From the NCBI RefSeq assembly GCF_010614725.1, contig NZ_JAAEHL010000006.1, positions 302,839 to 366,838 on the forward strand: DNA of 64,000 nucleotides, in the 5' to 3' direction. Source of the stretch: Flavobacterium ajazii. GTDB lineage: Bacteria; Bacteroidota; Bacteroidia; Flavobacteriales; Flavobacteriaceae. This document shows, piece by piece, positions 7,941 through 17,836 of the stretch (position 1 is its first letter; each line of letters begins with the position of its first letter). The notes beneath the pieces were generated by a model. That model saw only the letters and a program-made list of their open reading frames with translations, was not told the origin of the DNA and did no database searches. Both the position numbers and the translations under genes were made by a program.

Positions 7941-9227
7941 TTATCGATAATCAAAAAACCGAATGGGTTTTCGGCTCATCGGATTAAAAACCAAAGGATT
8001 TAAAATTTCTTTTGAAGCAAATTCTATTTTTGGCGTTACTCTCAATTTGGCTCTGAAGTGATCTTTTATTTCCTGTAAAAATTCCGGAGTTTGGTTTTTT
8101 ACCGCAATTTTAATCAGGATTTCATCGGTACCTAAATCATTCGTAGAAATTTCGATCAGATGATTTTCAATATTATCAAAACTGCTCAAAACATCGTTCA
8201 TCGCAGGTGGATAAAGTGTTGTTCCTTTGTATTTGATCATTTGTTTTTTACGTCCAACAACGGGTCCGACACGCAAGGTGTTTCTGCCACATTCGCAAGG
8301 TTCGTTATGCAGCTGTACAATGTCTCCCGTTTTAAATCGAAGCAAAGGCATGGCTTCAATTCCCAAAGTGGTAAAAGTCAGTTCGCCGGTTTCACCGTTT
8401 TTAACCGGCATATTATTTTCGTCCAGAACTTCAACAATGATTAATTCAGGATGATGATGCCCGCCCTGGCCGTGTTCACATTCTGTAAAAGCAGTGCTCA
8501 TTTCTGTTGAAGCATAAGTCGAAAACAACTTGATGTTCCATTTATCCGTAATTTTTTTCGATAAAATATTCATCGAAAAATCCTGCTCACGTAAAGATTC
8601 TCCGATGCAGATGGCACCTTTTATGCTCGAATTATTATAATCGATTCCGTGGATTTCGGCATATTCAATTAATTTTAAAAGGAAAGATGGAACGGTAATT
8701 AAATAAGACGGATTGTATTTTAAAATCGAATCCCACTGCATTTCCGGAATTCCGGCTCCAACGCGGATAACGCCGACTTTCAATTTTCGAAGACCCAGAA
8801 AATAAGCCAGACCAGCCATAAATTTTCTGTCAATGGTGGTCATTAACTGCACTACATCTCCTTCTGCAATTCCGGCGCAGGCAAATGAAATTGCTTCATT
8901 ATAAGCCAATCGGTCCAAGTCAGAATCGGTTAAACCAAAAGTTACCGGATCGCCCAAAGTTCCTGAAGTTGAAGCATAGTCGATAATTTTATGCTGCGGA
9001 ACACACAAAAAATCATCGTTATATTGCTGTAAATCTTCTTTTGTAGTGACGGGCAAAAATTGTAAATCTTCGAGTGTTTTCACTTTTGAAATATCAATAT
9101 TTTGTCCGGCGAAAAGTCTTTTGTAAAATGGAGAATTCTCGCTGATATAAGCTAAAAGTTCAGCTAATTTTTGTTCCTGAAAAATTTTAATTTCCTCTAA
9201 AGATTTTTTTTCTATTGCCGGAATCAT
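7941..9227 (-). CDS. AMP-dependent acyl ligase (phenylacetate-CoA ligase/CapK family) of the flexirubin cluster
   Basis: This 428-residue adenylate-forming enzyme carries the ATP-binding loop YASTSGTLGDPV at residues 84-95, the FSTYASTEM adenylate motif near 238, and FKTGDIVQL near 300. A Cys/His-rich segment, CEHGQGGHHH near 252, resembles the zinc site of PaaK-type ligases. In aryl polyene clusters an AMP-ligase of this kind loads the aromatic starter. Here the likely substrate is 4-coumarate made by the lyase at 37524-39044, loaded onto a carrier protein or CoA. It is the last gene of the long minus-strand cluster and overlaps the upstream gene by four bases (ATGA). The substrate is inferred from context. 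Confidence 0.87.
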   Translation of the reverse strand: MIPAIEKKSLEEIKIFQEQKLAELLAYISENSPFYKRLFAGQNIDISKVKTLEDLQFLPVTTKEDLQQYNDDFLCVPQHKIIDYASTSGTLGDPVTFGLTDSDLDRLAYNEAISFACAGIAEGDVVQLMTTIDRKFMAGLAYFLGLRKLKVGVIRVGAGIPEMQWDSILKYNPSYLITVPSFLLKLIEYAEIHGIDYNNSSIKGAICIGESLREQDFSMNILSKKITDKWNIKLFSTYASTEMSTAFTECEHGQGGHHHPELIIVEVLDENNMPVKNGETGELTFTTLGIEAMPLLRFKTGDIVQLHNEPCECGRNTLRVGPVVGRKKQMIKYKGTTLYPPAMNDVLSSFDNIENHLIEISTNDLGTDEILIKIAVKNQTPEFLQEIKDHFRAKLRVTPKIEFASKEILNPLVFNPMSRKPIRFFDYR

Positions 9228-10891
9228 TGTAATTTTCTTTTGAGTTTTTTTAAATATTTTTCAATTTCTGCTTTTTCAGGAGCAGTAGTAATTTCTTTTG
9301 TCAGTGCTTTTTCAAAATTTGCCTTGGCCTGCTGAAATTCTTTCTTTTGGTAAAAGTACAATCCTGTTTTATAATACACAACCCAATAATCCGGGTTTAA
9401 CGATTGATAATTTTGAATGAATTCGGCAGAAATAGTTTCTTCCTTTTTCAGATACAAATCCATTTGATGATCTTCAGTTTTAAACTTTTTATAGTTTTGA
9501 AAAGCTTCCGTTTTTATAAAAGTATCTTTGGCAATATTTAGATTTTCCTGTTCGAATGAAATTTCCGCATTCGATTTTTTGCCATTAAAAACAGCATCCA
9601 GATTATAACAGACAAATTCGCCCAATTGATACGGATTTGCCGAAACCCAAACCAGTTTTTCTTTCGGTTTAAAAATAATTCCGTGATGTGCCATTAACTG
9701 ATTCAAAGCCTTTTCATTACCGTAACCTAAAGTAAGATCGTTTAAACCGTTTTTATCCCTGAGAATTTCAGAAGCAATCTGTGGATTTATCTTTTTATTT
9801 TCTGATAAAAGTTCCTGCATTCTTTCAAATCGGTATTCAGAATGACTGTTTACAATTTGTTCCTGATTTCGTTTATCATTCTTAAACGCTTCTCCCTGAA
9901 AATGATTCGAACAAATTAATTGACTCGTATTTGACATATCGTAAACATCCATTTTTTTTGGAGAAACTTCAATTAAAATGGCTTTATTGTCCTGAGCACT
10001 TCCGACCATTATGGATTCTGAAACAAATACTTTTCTTTTTTGGGCAATCGTGATCGCTTCATCAATATTTTGAGCGTGCTGTAAAATTTCACGGGTCAGG
10101 ATCGAAATCGGTGTTTTGGCAACCAGCGGTATTTTAGATTTCGAAGCATTAATAGTTACAGTCAAACCCTGCTGGTTCATGCCGGAAACGGTTCCAATCA
10201 TTCCGGGCCAGGAAACCATCATAAAATTATGACCCTGTTTCGGTTTTACAAAAGCAATGATTTTATTTTCTGCGAAAGCGTCATTTACATAAAAATCAAA
10301 ATTTCGTCCGAGAATCAAATTCCCGTCTTCCGATTTTTCATTCCATGCAGCAAATGACGAGCAGCCAACCAATGCCAAATCTTGTAAAGCATGTCCGATG
10401 TCGTGCGCCGCATGCAGGTACAAACCGCGTTGATATTGTGGTGCGATGTTATCAAATTCATGCGAAGTATATTGCGAAACTCCGTAAATCTCTGTCTGAT
10501 ACTCTTCAGGAACATTAAGATATAATTTCCGGTTGAACCAGCTCAAAAAATGGCGCAGCATTTTCTGCTGAAATTTTGACGGAACAAGATCTGTTATTTT
10601 AGAGAAAAAAATGCGTTGCTGTTTTTGCAAAAGCGAATCAGTTAGTGCTCCCGTTGTAAGTCCAATTTCCAACGGATCGCCTTCAACATACAATTCCCAA
10701 AGGCCTTGTTTGTTTTTTGAAAACGAATTATTTCCTGAAATAAAAGAGCTGTCAGAAAGTTTTGTGACAACTGGTTTTGTTGTATTATAACCTGAAATAT
10801 CAGGCAGATGTTTTTTTGATTTTGCGGTACCGCAGGAAACCAGAGTTCCTAAAAAACCAATGAGTAAAAGATATGAAATACGGTTTTTCAT
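9224..10891 (-). CDS. C45-family autoproteolytic acyltransferase/hydrolase lipoprotein with C-terminal TPR
   Basis: This 555-residue protein begins with a lipoprotein signal (LLLIGFLGTLVSC, lipidated Cys20). The central domain has the Ntn-hydrolase C45 pattern VGCSSFAAWN, then GNLILGRNFDFY, where the Cys would become the N-terminal nucleophile after self-cleavage, as in isopenicillin N acyltransferase and phospholipase B-like enzymes. Residues ~490-550 look like a TPR pair (YYKTGLYFYQKKEFQQAKANFEKAL). It is anchored in the envelope and lies between the desaturase-like and AMP-ligase genes. It might form or break an amide or ester bond in pigment assembly. GTG is possible one codon upstream; ATG at 10891 is preferred. 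Confidence 0.8.
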   Translation of the reverse strand: MKNRISYLLLIGFLGTLVSCGTAKSKKHLPDISGYNTTKPVVTKLSDSSFISGNNSFSKNKQGLWELYVEGDPLEIGLTTGALTDSLLQKQQRIFFSKITDLVPSKFQQKMLRHFLSWFNRKLYLNVPEEYQTEIYGVSQYTSHEFDNIAPQYQRGLYLHAAHDIGHALQDLALVGCSSFAAWNEKSEDGNLILGRNFDFYVNDAFAENKIIAFVKPKQGHNFMMVSWPGMIGTVSGMNQQGLTVTINASKSKIPLVAKTPISILTREILQHAQNIDEAITIAQKRKVFVSESIMVGSAQDNKAILIEVSPKKMDVYDMSNTSQLICSNHFQGEAFKNDKRNQEQIVNSHSEYRFERMQELLSENKKINPQIASEILRDKNGLNDLTLGYGNEKALNQLMAHHGIIFKPKEKLVWVSANPYQLGEFVCYNLDAVFNGKKSNAEISFEQENLNIAKDTFIKTEAFQNYKKFKTEDHQMDLYLKKEETISAEFIQNYQSLNPDYWVVYYKTGLYFYQKKEFQQAKANFEKALTKEITTAPEKAEIEKYLKKLKRKLQ

Positions 10892-10896
10892 CACAA

Positions 10897-12408
10897 TTAA
10901 GCCTGATTGATTTTAGTAATTAAATATTCTTTACCAATAATTTCAGAACAGGTTACAACTGCTCCGATTGTTACGCCTAAAACCCCATGTATGCTGACGC
11001 TTTGGCCTGTGAGATACAAATTTTCTAATTTGGTTTTTGAAGGAATCAACGTTTTCATCGGATTGTTGGAATCCTTAACATAGCCGTACATATTGCCTTT
11101 ATCACCGCCAATATAATCACGGTAGGAAAGCGGACTTGAAGTATGAACAGACTGAATGCAGTTTTTGATTCCGGGAAATTTTATTTCAATTTCATCTAAA
11201 AATTTAGCTGCTTTTCTGGCTTTGAATTCTTCATAACTTTCACCACGGTCATTTTTTTCGACAGTCGTATTAAAGGTATTTGTCCAGGGGAGAACATCAT
11301 CAAATTTCATGTACGTGATAAACGTCATTCCGTCTGCCCAGATTTCGTCTTTTTTAGAAGCGTTCATAGAAGCCATATACATTTTTGGCCACGAATTTTC
11401 ATCATATTCGTGTGCTGTCCAGACTTCGTCGCTATTTTTAAAATGATAATAATTATGGTTGATGTATTTGAAAGTCTCCGGCTTAAAAACCAGATACAGA
11501 CTAAAGGCCGAGAGTACGCCTTCAAGATTTTGAATCCGGTTGAAAAAAGGCTTTCTGAAGTTTTCTTCGCCCGCCATTTTCAAAGTCGTTTTCGGTTCAA
11601 TATTCGAAATAAAAAGTTTTCCTGAAACCTGTGTCCCGTCTTTCATTTTAACCGAATTCACTTTGTGATTTTCGACTTCAAAATGGGTAACTTCTTTGTA
11701 TTTGTAAAATTCGCCGCCGTATTTTTTAAGCTGTTTTAAAAGCTGTTTGGTGATTTGGCTTCCACCGTTGATGCAGCGCCATGAACTTTCAATATACGAA
11801 TTTACAATCAGGGCATGAACATAAAATGGAGACTTATCTGGAAGACCAGCGTACAAAAAATTGGAACCTGCCAGAACGGCTTTTAGTTTTTCATTTTCTG
11901 TAAAAGAATCAATCGTTTCTTTCGCGTTGCGCCTTAAAATTTCATCGTCATATTTTCCTTCCCATTCTAAATTATAGAGCGGAAAAGAATTGCATACTTC
12001 TTGTAAACTTTTACAATAGTTCTCAATATTTTCTTTTTCTTCGGGAAAAGATTTAACTAATTGACGAACAAAATTATCATAGCCCTGCGCGTGCGGATAT
12101 TCGGTACTATCATCTTCAAAAGAAATAATATCGAAAGCATTTTCGTCTAACTGTTTCAGATTTAGTTTATCGATAATGCCCAGATACTTAAAATACTGAT
12201 ACAGATTCTGGCCTTCGCCCAAACCTCCGATATAATGAATTCCGGTATCAAAAATCGTTTTATCACGAACAAAAGTCTGAAGATTTCCGCCGTACTGATT
12301 GTTTTTTTCGAGTACACAAACGCTGTAGCCTTCTTTAGCCAGAATAATGGCTGAGACCAATCCGCCCAAACCACTGCCTACAATTACTACATCGTATTGC
12401 TCTTTCAT
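10897..12408 (-). CDS. CrtI/CrtISO-like FAD-dependent oxidoreductase
   Basis: This 503-residue flavoprotein has the dinucleotide-binding start YDVVIVGSGLGGLVSAIILAKEGYSVCVLEKN and the carotenoid-isomerase/desaturase signature GGNLQTF plus FDTGIHYIGGLG. The C-terminal FAD-contact region reads NLYLTGQSVSIHGVLGVTIGAV. The closest families are phytoene desaturase, carotenoid isomerase and retinol saturase. In a flexirubin cluster it could adjust double-bond geometry or oxidation of the aryl polyene chain. It is two bases from the MMPL gene and five from the C45 gene, so it is part of the same operon. The reaction is not predictable from sequence alone. Confidence 0.85.
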   Translation of the reverse strand: MKEQYDVVIVGSGLGGLVSAIILAKEGYSVCVLEKNNQYGGNLQTFVRDKTIFDTGIHYIGGLGEGQNLYQYFKYLGIIDKLNLKQLDENAFDIISFEDDSTEYPHAQGYDNFVRQLVKSFPEEKENIENYCKSLQEVCNSFPLYNLEWEGKYDDEILRRNAKETIDSFTENEKLKAVLAGSNFLYAGLPDKSPFYVHALIVNSYIESSWRCINGGSQITKQLLKQLKKYGGEFYKYKEVTHFEVENHKVNSVKMKDGTQVSGKLFISNIEPKTTLKMAGEENFRKPFFNRIQNLEGVLSAFSLYLVFKPETFKYINHNYYHFKNSDEVWTAHEYDENSWPKMYMASMNASKKDEIWADGMTFITYMKFDDVLPWTNTFNTTVEKNDRGESYEEFKARKAAKFLDEIEIKFPGIKNCIQSVHTSSPLSYRDYIGGDKGNMYGYVKDSNNPMKTLIPSKTKLENLYLTGQSVSIHGVLGVTIGAVVTCSEIIGKEYLITKINQA

Positions 12409-12409
12409 T

Positions 12410-15400
12410 TTAATTTTTCTTTAAAATGATGATATTATTTTCTTCTAAAACACAATCAAAACCAAAATCAGTTATTGTGTTTTTTAAACGGGAAGAACCG
12501 ACTAAAATTATTGAAGAAACCGTAGTGATTTTTGAAAAATCGTTAAAGTTTTCATCCGAAATTAATACAACATCATATTGACTTTCAACCGCAGATTCTA
12601 ATTGATCCGGATACGATATTTTTCTTTTTTTCGCGATATAATTGGTTTTGGCCACGGCTCTTTTTTCTTCATCAGAAATGTACGAATGAATTTTTCGCTG
12701 GGGTTCCTGCAAAGTGAGTAATACGTCTAATTGCCCGTAATCATTGGCTAAATGTACTATTTTGGCTTTTGCCGAAATGTGACGGTTTAAGTGATAATAA
12801 ATCTCAAGGTGCGTTTTCAGATTTTGTTTTACACTTTTTACGACTTCAATTTCTTTGTAATCATAACTGTGAATCAGCATTTTTTTGAAATAATCTGGGC
12901 CTTCGATTACCTGTCGGATTTTGCTGAATTCCGTTTTGAAGAAGCTGCTGATTTGTTTGGTTCTTTCAGCATAATTTTTTCCGAAAGAATTATTTTCAGG
13001 AGTTATTCTTTCTAAAACAGAAACCGTAATACTGCCGTCATAAATTATAAAATCGCCTTTTGGCAAAACTTCTGAAACACCATGAATTAAAATCGGAAGA
13101 ATATCTAAATTCAGCTCTTCGGCAAGATAAAAAGCACCTTTGTGAAAACGTTTAATCTGATTGCTTTCAGAACGGGTTCCTTCAGGAAAAATGATTATCG
13201 AATACCCTTCTTTTGCTTTTTGGCGTAAATGCTCAACACCGTTTTCAAGCCCTTTTGTAACAGGATAAAAACCTGCTTTTTTAGCAATGGGTCCAAAAAA
13301 TGGAGAGTTATACACCCAGTCATTTACTAAATAAATGACTTTTGGACTTAGCATTCCAATTGTCAGACTATCTAAAAATGATGTATGATTGGCAATAATT
13401 ATGGCTGGTTTTTCAAAAGTTTCATTAAAAGCATTGATTACTTTTTTCTGCACAAACGGATTGGAATATAAGACTGATTTCACAAACTTCGAAATCACAA
13501 ATCGAAAACCTTTCATTTTTGTTTTTTCACTTACAGGTAAAACCGGCATGATAATCAAAGAATAAAGCGACATTAAAATTCCGCCAAGTCCGTAATAAAA
13601 AAATGATATGATGCCATTTAAAAAACTACGTAGTGCAAAAGGGGGATTTCCGTTTTTTGACCGGTTCGAAATAAACATTTTAAAAAGAATCGGGTAGAAG
13701 ATGAACGTGATAATCAATGCGGCAAAAACCCCAATCAATGAAACCGATGAGATAGAAGTCAGTGCCGGATGTTTCGCAAATATCATGGCACCAATTCCTA
13801 AAATAGTGGTAATTACCGCCAAAATGATTGACGTTCTGTAAATTGCAATTTCGTTCTTTCCGGTGGTGTATTCTTTTTGAAGTGCGCTCGTCATGAAAAT
13901 ACTAAAATCGACACCGTGACCAAAAATCAAAGTGCAGACGATCATGCTAAAAATATTCATCTGGATACCAAAAATTCCCATAATGCCTGCTGTAACAATT
14001 CCGGTTAAGGCAATTGGAATACAGCTTAGGATTACCAATTCGATCCTTCTGAAAAAGAAAAACAGAATTAAAATGACGGCGACAAATGAATAATTGACAA
14101 GCGAATTAAAATCGGTTTTCAAAGTGCTGAAAAAGGTTTCGTTCATCTGCTGACGGTCAATTGCAATCAGATTTTCTTTGGCGGAAGCCGATTTTACAAA
14201 TGTATCACGCTGTTCCGGAGTTACTTTTACCAAAGTCGAAATGGTGTAAAAACCATTTTTTTCGGTTACAAATTCTTTCAGCTGTAATGCCTGAATTTTT
14301 AAATATTCATTGGCAGAAATGGGTTTGAAATTAACATTTAAATGATCAAAAAAGATACCGTATGTATTTGGCTTGAACCCAAATTTTGCACCTTCGGAAA
14401 TTAATTGTGATTGTAAAAGCTGTTTTTTACGGGCATCCCAAAACGAATTCCATTTTTGAATTTTTTGAAGCTGTTCCTTCTGCGAAAGCATGATTCCACC
14501 AACAGAACTGAAATTCAATATTTTATTTTGCTGTTTTGCTGCAGATAAATCGGTAAAAAGTTGGCTGTTGTGGTATAAAACTTCTTCCATGCTTTTTCCG
14601 TACGAAGCCACATAAATCGTTTTTGAAGTCAGACTTGTACTTTCTTCCAGTTGCTTTTCGGCTGCTTTGATTTCTTTCGGAACAAAATTTAGCTGTGATA
14701 AATCGTTATTGAAACCAACATCGTTATAGGTAAAACAGCAGACAATCGTAATTAAAACACAAAATCCAATTAAGAATTTATTATTGTGAAATGAAAAGTG
14801 AGCCAGTTTATCAATCACATTTTTTTTGTGTTCAAAATTGTTTTCTTTTGGTTTGTATAAATGCGGAACAATCAAAAGCGAGAAAAATGCGGAGGCCATC
14901 ACAATAACGGCGGCGAAAATTCCAAGGTCATTCAGAGCATCAGATTTTACGAAAAGCAGACATAAAAAAGCAACTGCTGTAGTCGAACTGCTCATGATAA
15001 CAGGCATCGTGATGTCTTTATACAATGTTTTTATATCGCTGTTGTGTTTGTAATGTGTAAGAATGTGCAGCGAATAATCAATTGTAATTCCTAATAAAAT
15101 AGATCCGATTCCGAGTGAAATGGCCGAAATCTGTTCTTTTACGAAATATAAAAAGGCTACAGCAAACAATCCGCCAAATACTGTGGGAATAAAAATGATC
15201 AGCGGAATTAATATTTTTCGATAGAATAAAATCAGAATCAGCATTAGCGTAATCATGGCGATGGTTGTCGTAAGGACAATATCGCTTTTAATCTGATTCG
15301 CATTGGCAACTGCAATCAACGCCGAACCAAAATAACTGATTGAAGTTTTGCCTTTATATTTTTGATTTAAATTTTCCTGAATCGATTTTAGTTTTTCAGC

Positions 15401-16084
15401 AAAAAGAGTGTTTTTTTCGGTTTCGCTGGACGGAAGATTCGAGGTAATAAAAAGCAATAACTTCTTTTTGTCTTTGGTCATTACAAAACCATTGTCAAGC
15501 GTAAAATCATCACCAATATTTAATTGCGGTAATTTTTTTAAAGCGATAAACGAAATCCCAAGCGGATCCTGAAGTATAAAATCTTTAGTAACAAATCCCG
15601 AAGGTGAAATAATCGATTTGTAATTTCCCTGAACGGTTGCCGAAATACTGTCTTTCTGAAGTTTATTCTGAATGGTTTGGTAATCTTTATTCTCTAAAAA
15701 AAGAGGCAGATTATTGTAAACAAAATCAATCGTTTCCTGAATATTCTCTTCGTCAATTTTTCCCTGAATCCCGGTAATGTACGGTTTGCAGGATTGAGAA
15801 GCACTATCAGAAAAAGCGGTTGCCATTTCTTTTAAATCCTCTTCAGAACCGTTTTTTTCGAGTTTGAAGATCACAGTTGTTTTATCGGCAAAATTTAATT
15901 GTTTTAAGACTTTTGCCGTAACATCTGCTTTATCGTTTGTTGGAATAAGTTTGGTAATGTCTTCTTCAAATTTGATTTGAGAAGCAAAAAATCCGAAAAT
16001 AAAAAGCATCAGCACGGCCAAAAAAACCGAGAGCGATTTTCTTCGGTTTACAAATGAATGAATGGCGTAGAAATATTGATGCAT
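12410..16084 (-). CDS. Trifunctional MMPL transporter / PlsC acyltransferase / methyltransferase-like fusion
   Basis: This 1224-residue inner-membrane protein has three parts. Residues 1-~830 are an RND-type MMPL exporter: a first helix, a periplasmic loop, a five-helix block with LGIGSILLGITIDYSLHIL, then a second loop and block with LIFGHGVDFSIFM. Residues ~870-1050 form a PlsC lysophospholipid acyltransferase with NHTSFLD (the HX4D motif) and FPEGTRS. The last ~165 residues match the position of a methyltransferase-like domain, but the usual glycine-rich SAM loop is not visible (LANDYGQLDV instead). Aryl polyene clusters contain MMPL exporters, so it may both acylate and move the pigment. 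It sits between the desaturase-like and glycosyltransferase genes. Confidence 0.87.
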   Translation of the reverse strand: MHQYFYAIHSFVNRRKSLSVFLAVLMLFIFGFFASQIKFEEDITKLIPTNDKADVTAKVLKQLNFADKTTVIFKLEKNGSEEDLKEMATAFSDSASQSCKPYITGIQGKIDEENIQETIDFVYNNLPLFLENKDYQTIQNKLQKDSISATVQGNYKSIISPSGFVTKDFILQDPLGISFIALKKLPQLNIGDDFTLDNGFVMTKDKKKLLLFITSNLPSSETEKNTLFAEKLKSIQENLNQKYKGKTSISYFGSALIAVANANQIKSDIVLTTTIAMITLMLILILFYRKILIPLIIFIPTVFGGLFAVAFLYFVKEQISAISLGIGSILLGITIDYSLHILTHYKHNSDIKTLYKDITMPVIMSSSTTAVAFLCLLFVKSDALNDLGIFAAVIVMASAFFSLLIVPHLYKPKENNFEHKKNVIDKLAHFSFHNNKFLIGFCVLITIVCCFTYNDVGFNNDLSQLNFVPKEIKAAEKQLEESTSLTSKTIYVASYGKSMEEVLYHNSQLFTDLSAAKQQNKILNFSSVGGIMLSQKEQLQKIQKWNSFWDARKKQLLQSQLISEGAKFGFKPNTYGIFFDHLNVNFKPISANEYLKIQALQLKEFVTEKNGFYTISTLVKVTPEQRDTFVKSASAKENLIAIDRQQMNETFFSTLKTDFNSLVNYSFVAVILILFFFFRRIELVILSCIPIALTGIVTAGIMGIFGIQMNIFSMIVCTLIFGHGVDFSIFMTSALQKEYTTGKNEIAIYRTSIILAVITTILGIGAMIFAKHPALTSISSVSLIGVFAALIITFIFYPILFKMFISNRSKNGNPPFALRSFLNGIISFFYYGLGGILMSLYSLIIMPVLPVSEKTKMKGFRFVISKFVKSVLYSNPFVQKKVINAFNETFEKPAIIIANHTSFLDSLTIGMLSPKVIYLVNDWVYNSPFFGPIAKKAGFYPVTKGLENGVEHLRQKAKEGYSIIIFPEGTRSESNQIKRFHKGAFYLAEELNLDILPILIHGVSEVLPKGDFIIYDGSITVSVLERITPENNSFGKNYAERTKQISSFFKTEFSKIRQVIEGPDYFKKMLIHSYDYKEIEVVKSVKQNLKTHLEIYYHLNRHISAKAKIVHLANDYGQLDVLLTLQEPQRKIHSYISDEEKRAVAKTNYIAKKRKISYPDQLESAVESQYDVVLISDENFNDFSKITTVSSIILVGSSRLKNTITDFGFDCVLEENNIIILKKN

Positions 16085-16101
16085 GACGATTAAATTTTTT
16101 C

Positions 16102-16138
16102 AGCCACAAATTCACGAATTTATTTTTAATCCGTGGCT
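16102..16138. repeat. Imperfect inverted repeat between MMPL and glycosyltransferase genes
   Basis: AGCCAC (16102-16107) followed by AAATTCACGAATT faces AATCCGTGGCT (about 16128-16138). It looks like a worn copy of a hairpin repeat built on AGCCACGAATTCACGAATT that is common between flavobacterial genes. It lies inside the operon, just upstream of the MMPL start. Confidence 0.45.
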
Positions 16139-16153
16139 AATTGACATAGAATT

Positions 16154-17332
16154 TTATTCTGTACGTTTTCTGGCGAAAGCAGTTAAAAGCAAATAACTAA
16201 TTAAACCAATGGTTAGTGCAGAAACGGATGCTAAAATAAGACTTCCTACGATATATTGTGTAGCATTTTTTTGAATATCGTCGAGTGTGATTGAACTATC
16301 CAAAATTAAGGGTGTTTCGCCGGAAACGAAAATACTTCCTACCTGAAGTGAAGCATAAATAATAAAAGGAATAAAAGGGGGGAAACTCACGTTTGAAGTC
16401 AGATAAGCAATGACTTTGTTGAGCCTGAATAAAGCTGCAAAAGTAAAAAGCAAAATAGTCTGAAAACCCCAGAAAGGAGAAAGCCCGATAAAAATTCCTA
16501 ATGCAATTGCGGCAGCTTTTTTAAAATTAGAATCCTTGCTTTCTAAAATATCCTCGAGAAAGAATTTTTTAAAACCTTTTTTTTTTGCTCTTCTGAAAAA
16601 ATCCCTCGGTTTAATATAGAGTAAAGCATTCGTCACTAAAACGGTATTCAGAATACTGATTCGGGTAAAATCACGAAACGGACGAAAATGCGAAACACGT
16701 TCTGCAGGATCATACAAAACCTGTATCGGAATGTTTTTTACTATAATTCCTTTCCACGCAGCACGTACAATAACTTCAATTTCAAACTCAAATTTATTGG
16801 TAAAAAATTGTTTTGGAAGCAATTGCAAAGGATACAATCTGAAACCGGATTGTGTATCATCAAGTTTGATTCCGGTTTCAAACTTAAACCAGAAGTTCGA
16901 GAATTTGTTACCAAAACTGCTTTTCTTCGGCACATTTTCCTGTGTCATATTTCGACTTCCAATCAACAACGAATTTGGTTCTTTTTGAATTTCGTCAATA
17001 AAATTAGGAATATCTGAGGCAAAATGCTGTCCGTCAGAATCGATTGTAATGGCATATTCGAATTTCATTTCGATTGCTTTTCGAAAACCGTTTCTAAGCG
17101 CTCGTCCTTTTCCTAAATTTTTAGGATGATGAATTTGTGTAAGCTGCGAATATTGTTTTAAAATGTCGAAAGTTTCATCAGTCGAACCATCATTAACGAC
17201 AATAATATTTGGAGTGAAATCTAAAACAGAATCCAGTACTTTTTTTAGCGTTTTCCGGTTATTGTATGTTGGGACAATAACACAGAAAGAAGTAGAATGA
17301 AGCAGATCGTGCTGCGATAAAATAGGTTTCAT
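16154..17332 (-). CDS. Family 2 glycosyltransferase with C-terminal DUF2062 membrane domain
   Basis: This 392-residue protein begins with a GT-A fold: CVIVPTYNNRKTLKKVLDSV, then IIVVNDGSTDETFD near residue 47 and the metal-binding TIDSDGQHF near 95. From ~240 onward comes a DUF2062 domain with about three membrane helices (AIALGIFIGLSPFWGFQTILLFTFAALF). GT2-DUF2062 fusions and separate GT2 genes recur in aryl polyene and flexirubin clusters, but the sugar and acceptor are unknown. A dolichyl-phosphate-mannose-synthase-like activity is equally possible. It lies 18 bp downstream of a small secreted protein gene. Confidence 0.87.
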   Translation of the reverse strand: MKPILSQHDLLHSTSFCVIVPTYNNRKTLKKVLDSVLDFTPNIIVVNDGSTDETFDILKQYSQLTQIHHPKNLGKGRALRNGFRKAIEMKFEYAITIDSDGQHFASDIPNFIDEIQKEPNSLLIGSRNMTQENVPKKSSFGNKFSNFWFKFETGIKLDDTQSGFRLYPLQLLPKQFFTNKFEFEIEVIVRAAWKGIIVKNIPIQVLYDPAERVSHFRPFRDFTRISILNTVLVTNALLYIKPRDFFRRAKKKGFKKFFLEDILESKDSNFKKAAAIALGIFIGLSPFWGFQTILLFTFAALFRLNKVIAYLTSNVSFPPFIPFIIYASLQVGSIFVSGETPLILDSSITLDDIQKNATQYIVGSLILASVSALTIGLISYLLLTAFARKRTE

Positions 17333-17350
17333 CTGGAGTTTTGCTTTCGC

Positions 17351-17836
17351 TTACTTCACAAATTGTCTCTCCTTTTCAGAGAAACTTTTAGACTGTAAAA
17401 TAAAATCTTTTAGGTATTCTTTTAAAGCACTGTTTTGTGCTGCATAATGTTCGGTCAGAAACTTTTTGTCTTCTTTAATATTTTTCTTGTAGCCCGTAAT
17501 ACCCGGAACATCTTCCTGAATGCTCAGCCTGATCATTCTCATTTCGATATTACCCGGATCACTTTTTATTGTGGCTTCAAGTAATTTTGCACCTTCTTTA
17601 AAACGTTCAATTTTTTCGCCTAGTTTTTTTTCAAACTTCGAATCTAATAAAATTGATGCAGCTTTGTAGGCCACTAAAATTTTATCATCATTCGCAGAAA
17701 CACCCGCCAGTTTCTCTGAAAATTCTTTGGCCTTATTTTCAGATTTTGACACATCCGCATACATTTTTCGAATAGCAGCCAAATCCGGATTGCCTGCAAA
17801 ATTGATCCACAAAAGCAAAGTTACTAACAGTTTCAT
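17351..17836 (-). CDS. Small secreted protein of unknown function in the flexirubin cluster
   Basis: This 161-residue protein starts MKLLVTLLLWINFAGNPDL, a short signal peptide, and is then helical and rich in Lys and Glu (KMYADVSKSENKAKEF, FKEGAKLLEATIKSDPGNIEMRMIRLSIQ), with a TPR-like flavour. Its start overlaps the stop of the dehydratase gene (ATGA), so the two are translationally coupled. Proteins of this size are found at this position in other flavobacterial pigment clusters, probably in the periplasm, but no function can be named. Confidence 0.7.
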   Translation of the reverse strand: MKLLVTLLLWINFAGNPDLAAIRKMYADVSKSENKAKEFSEKLAGVSANDDKILVAYKAASILLDSKFEKKLGEKIERFKEGAKLLEATIKSDPGNIEMRMIRLSIQEDVPGITGYKKNIKEDKKFLTEHYAAQNSALKEYLKDFILQSKSFSEKERQFVK

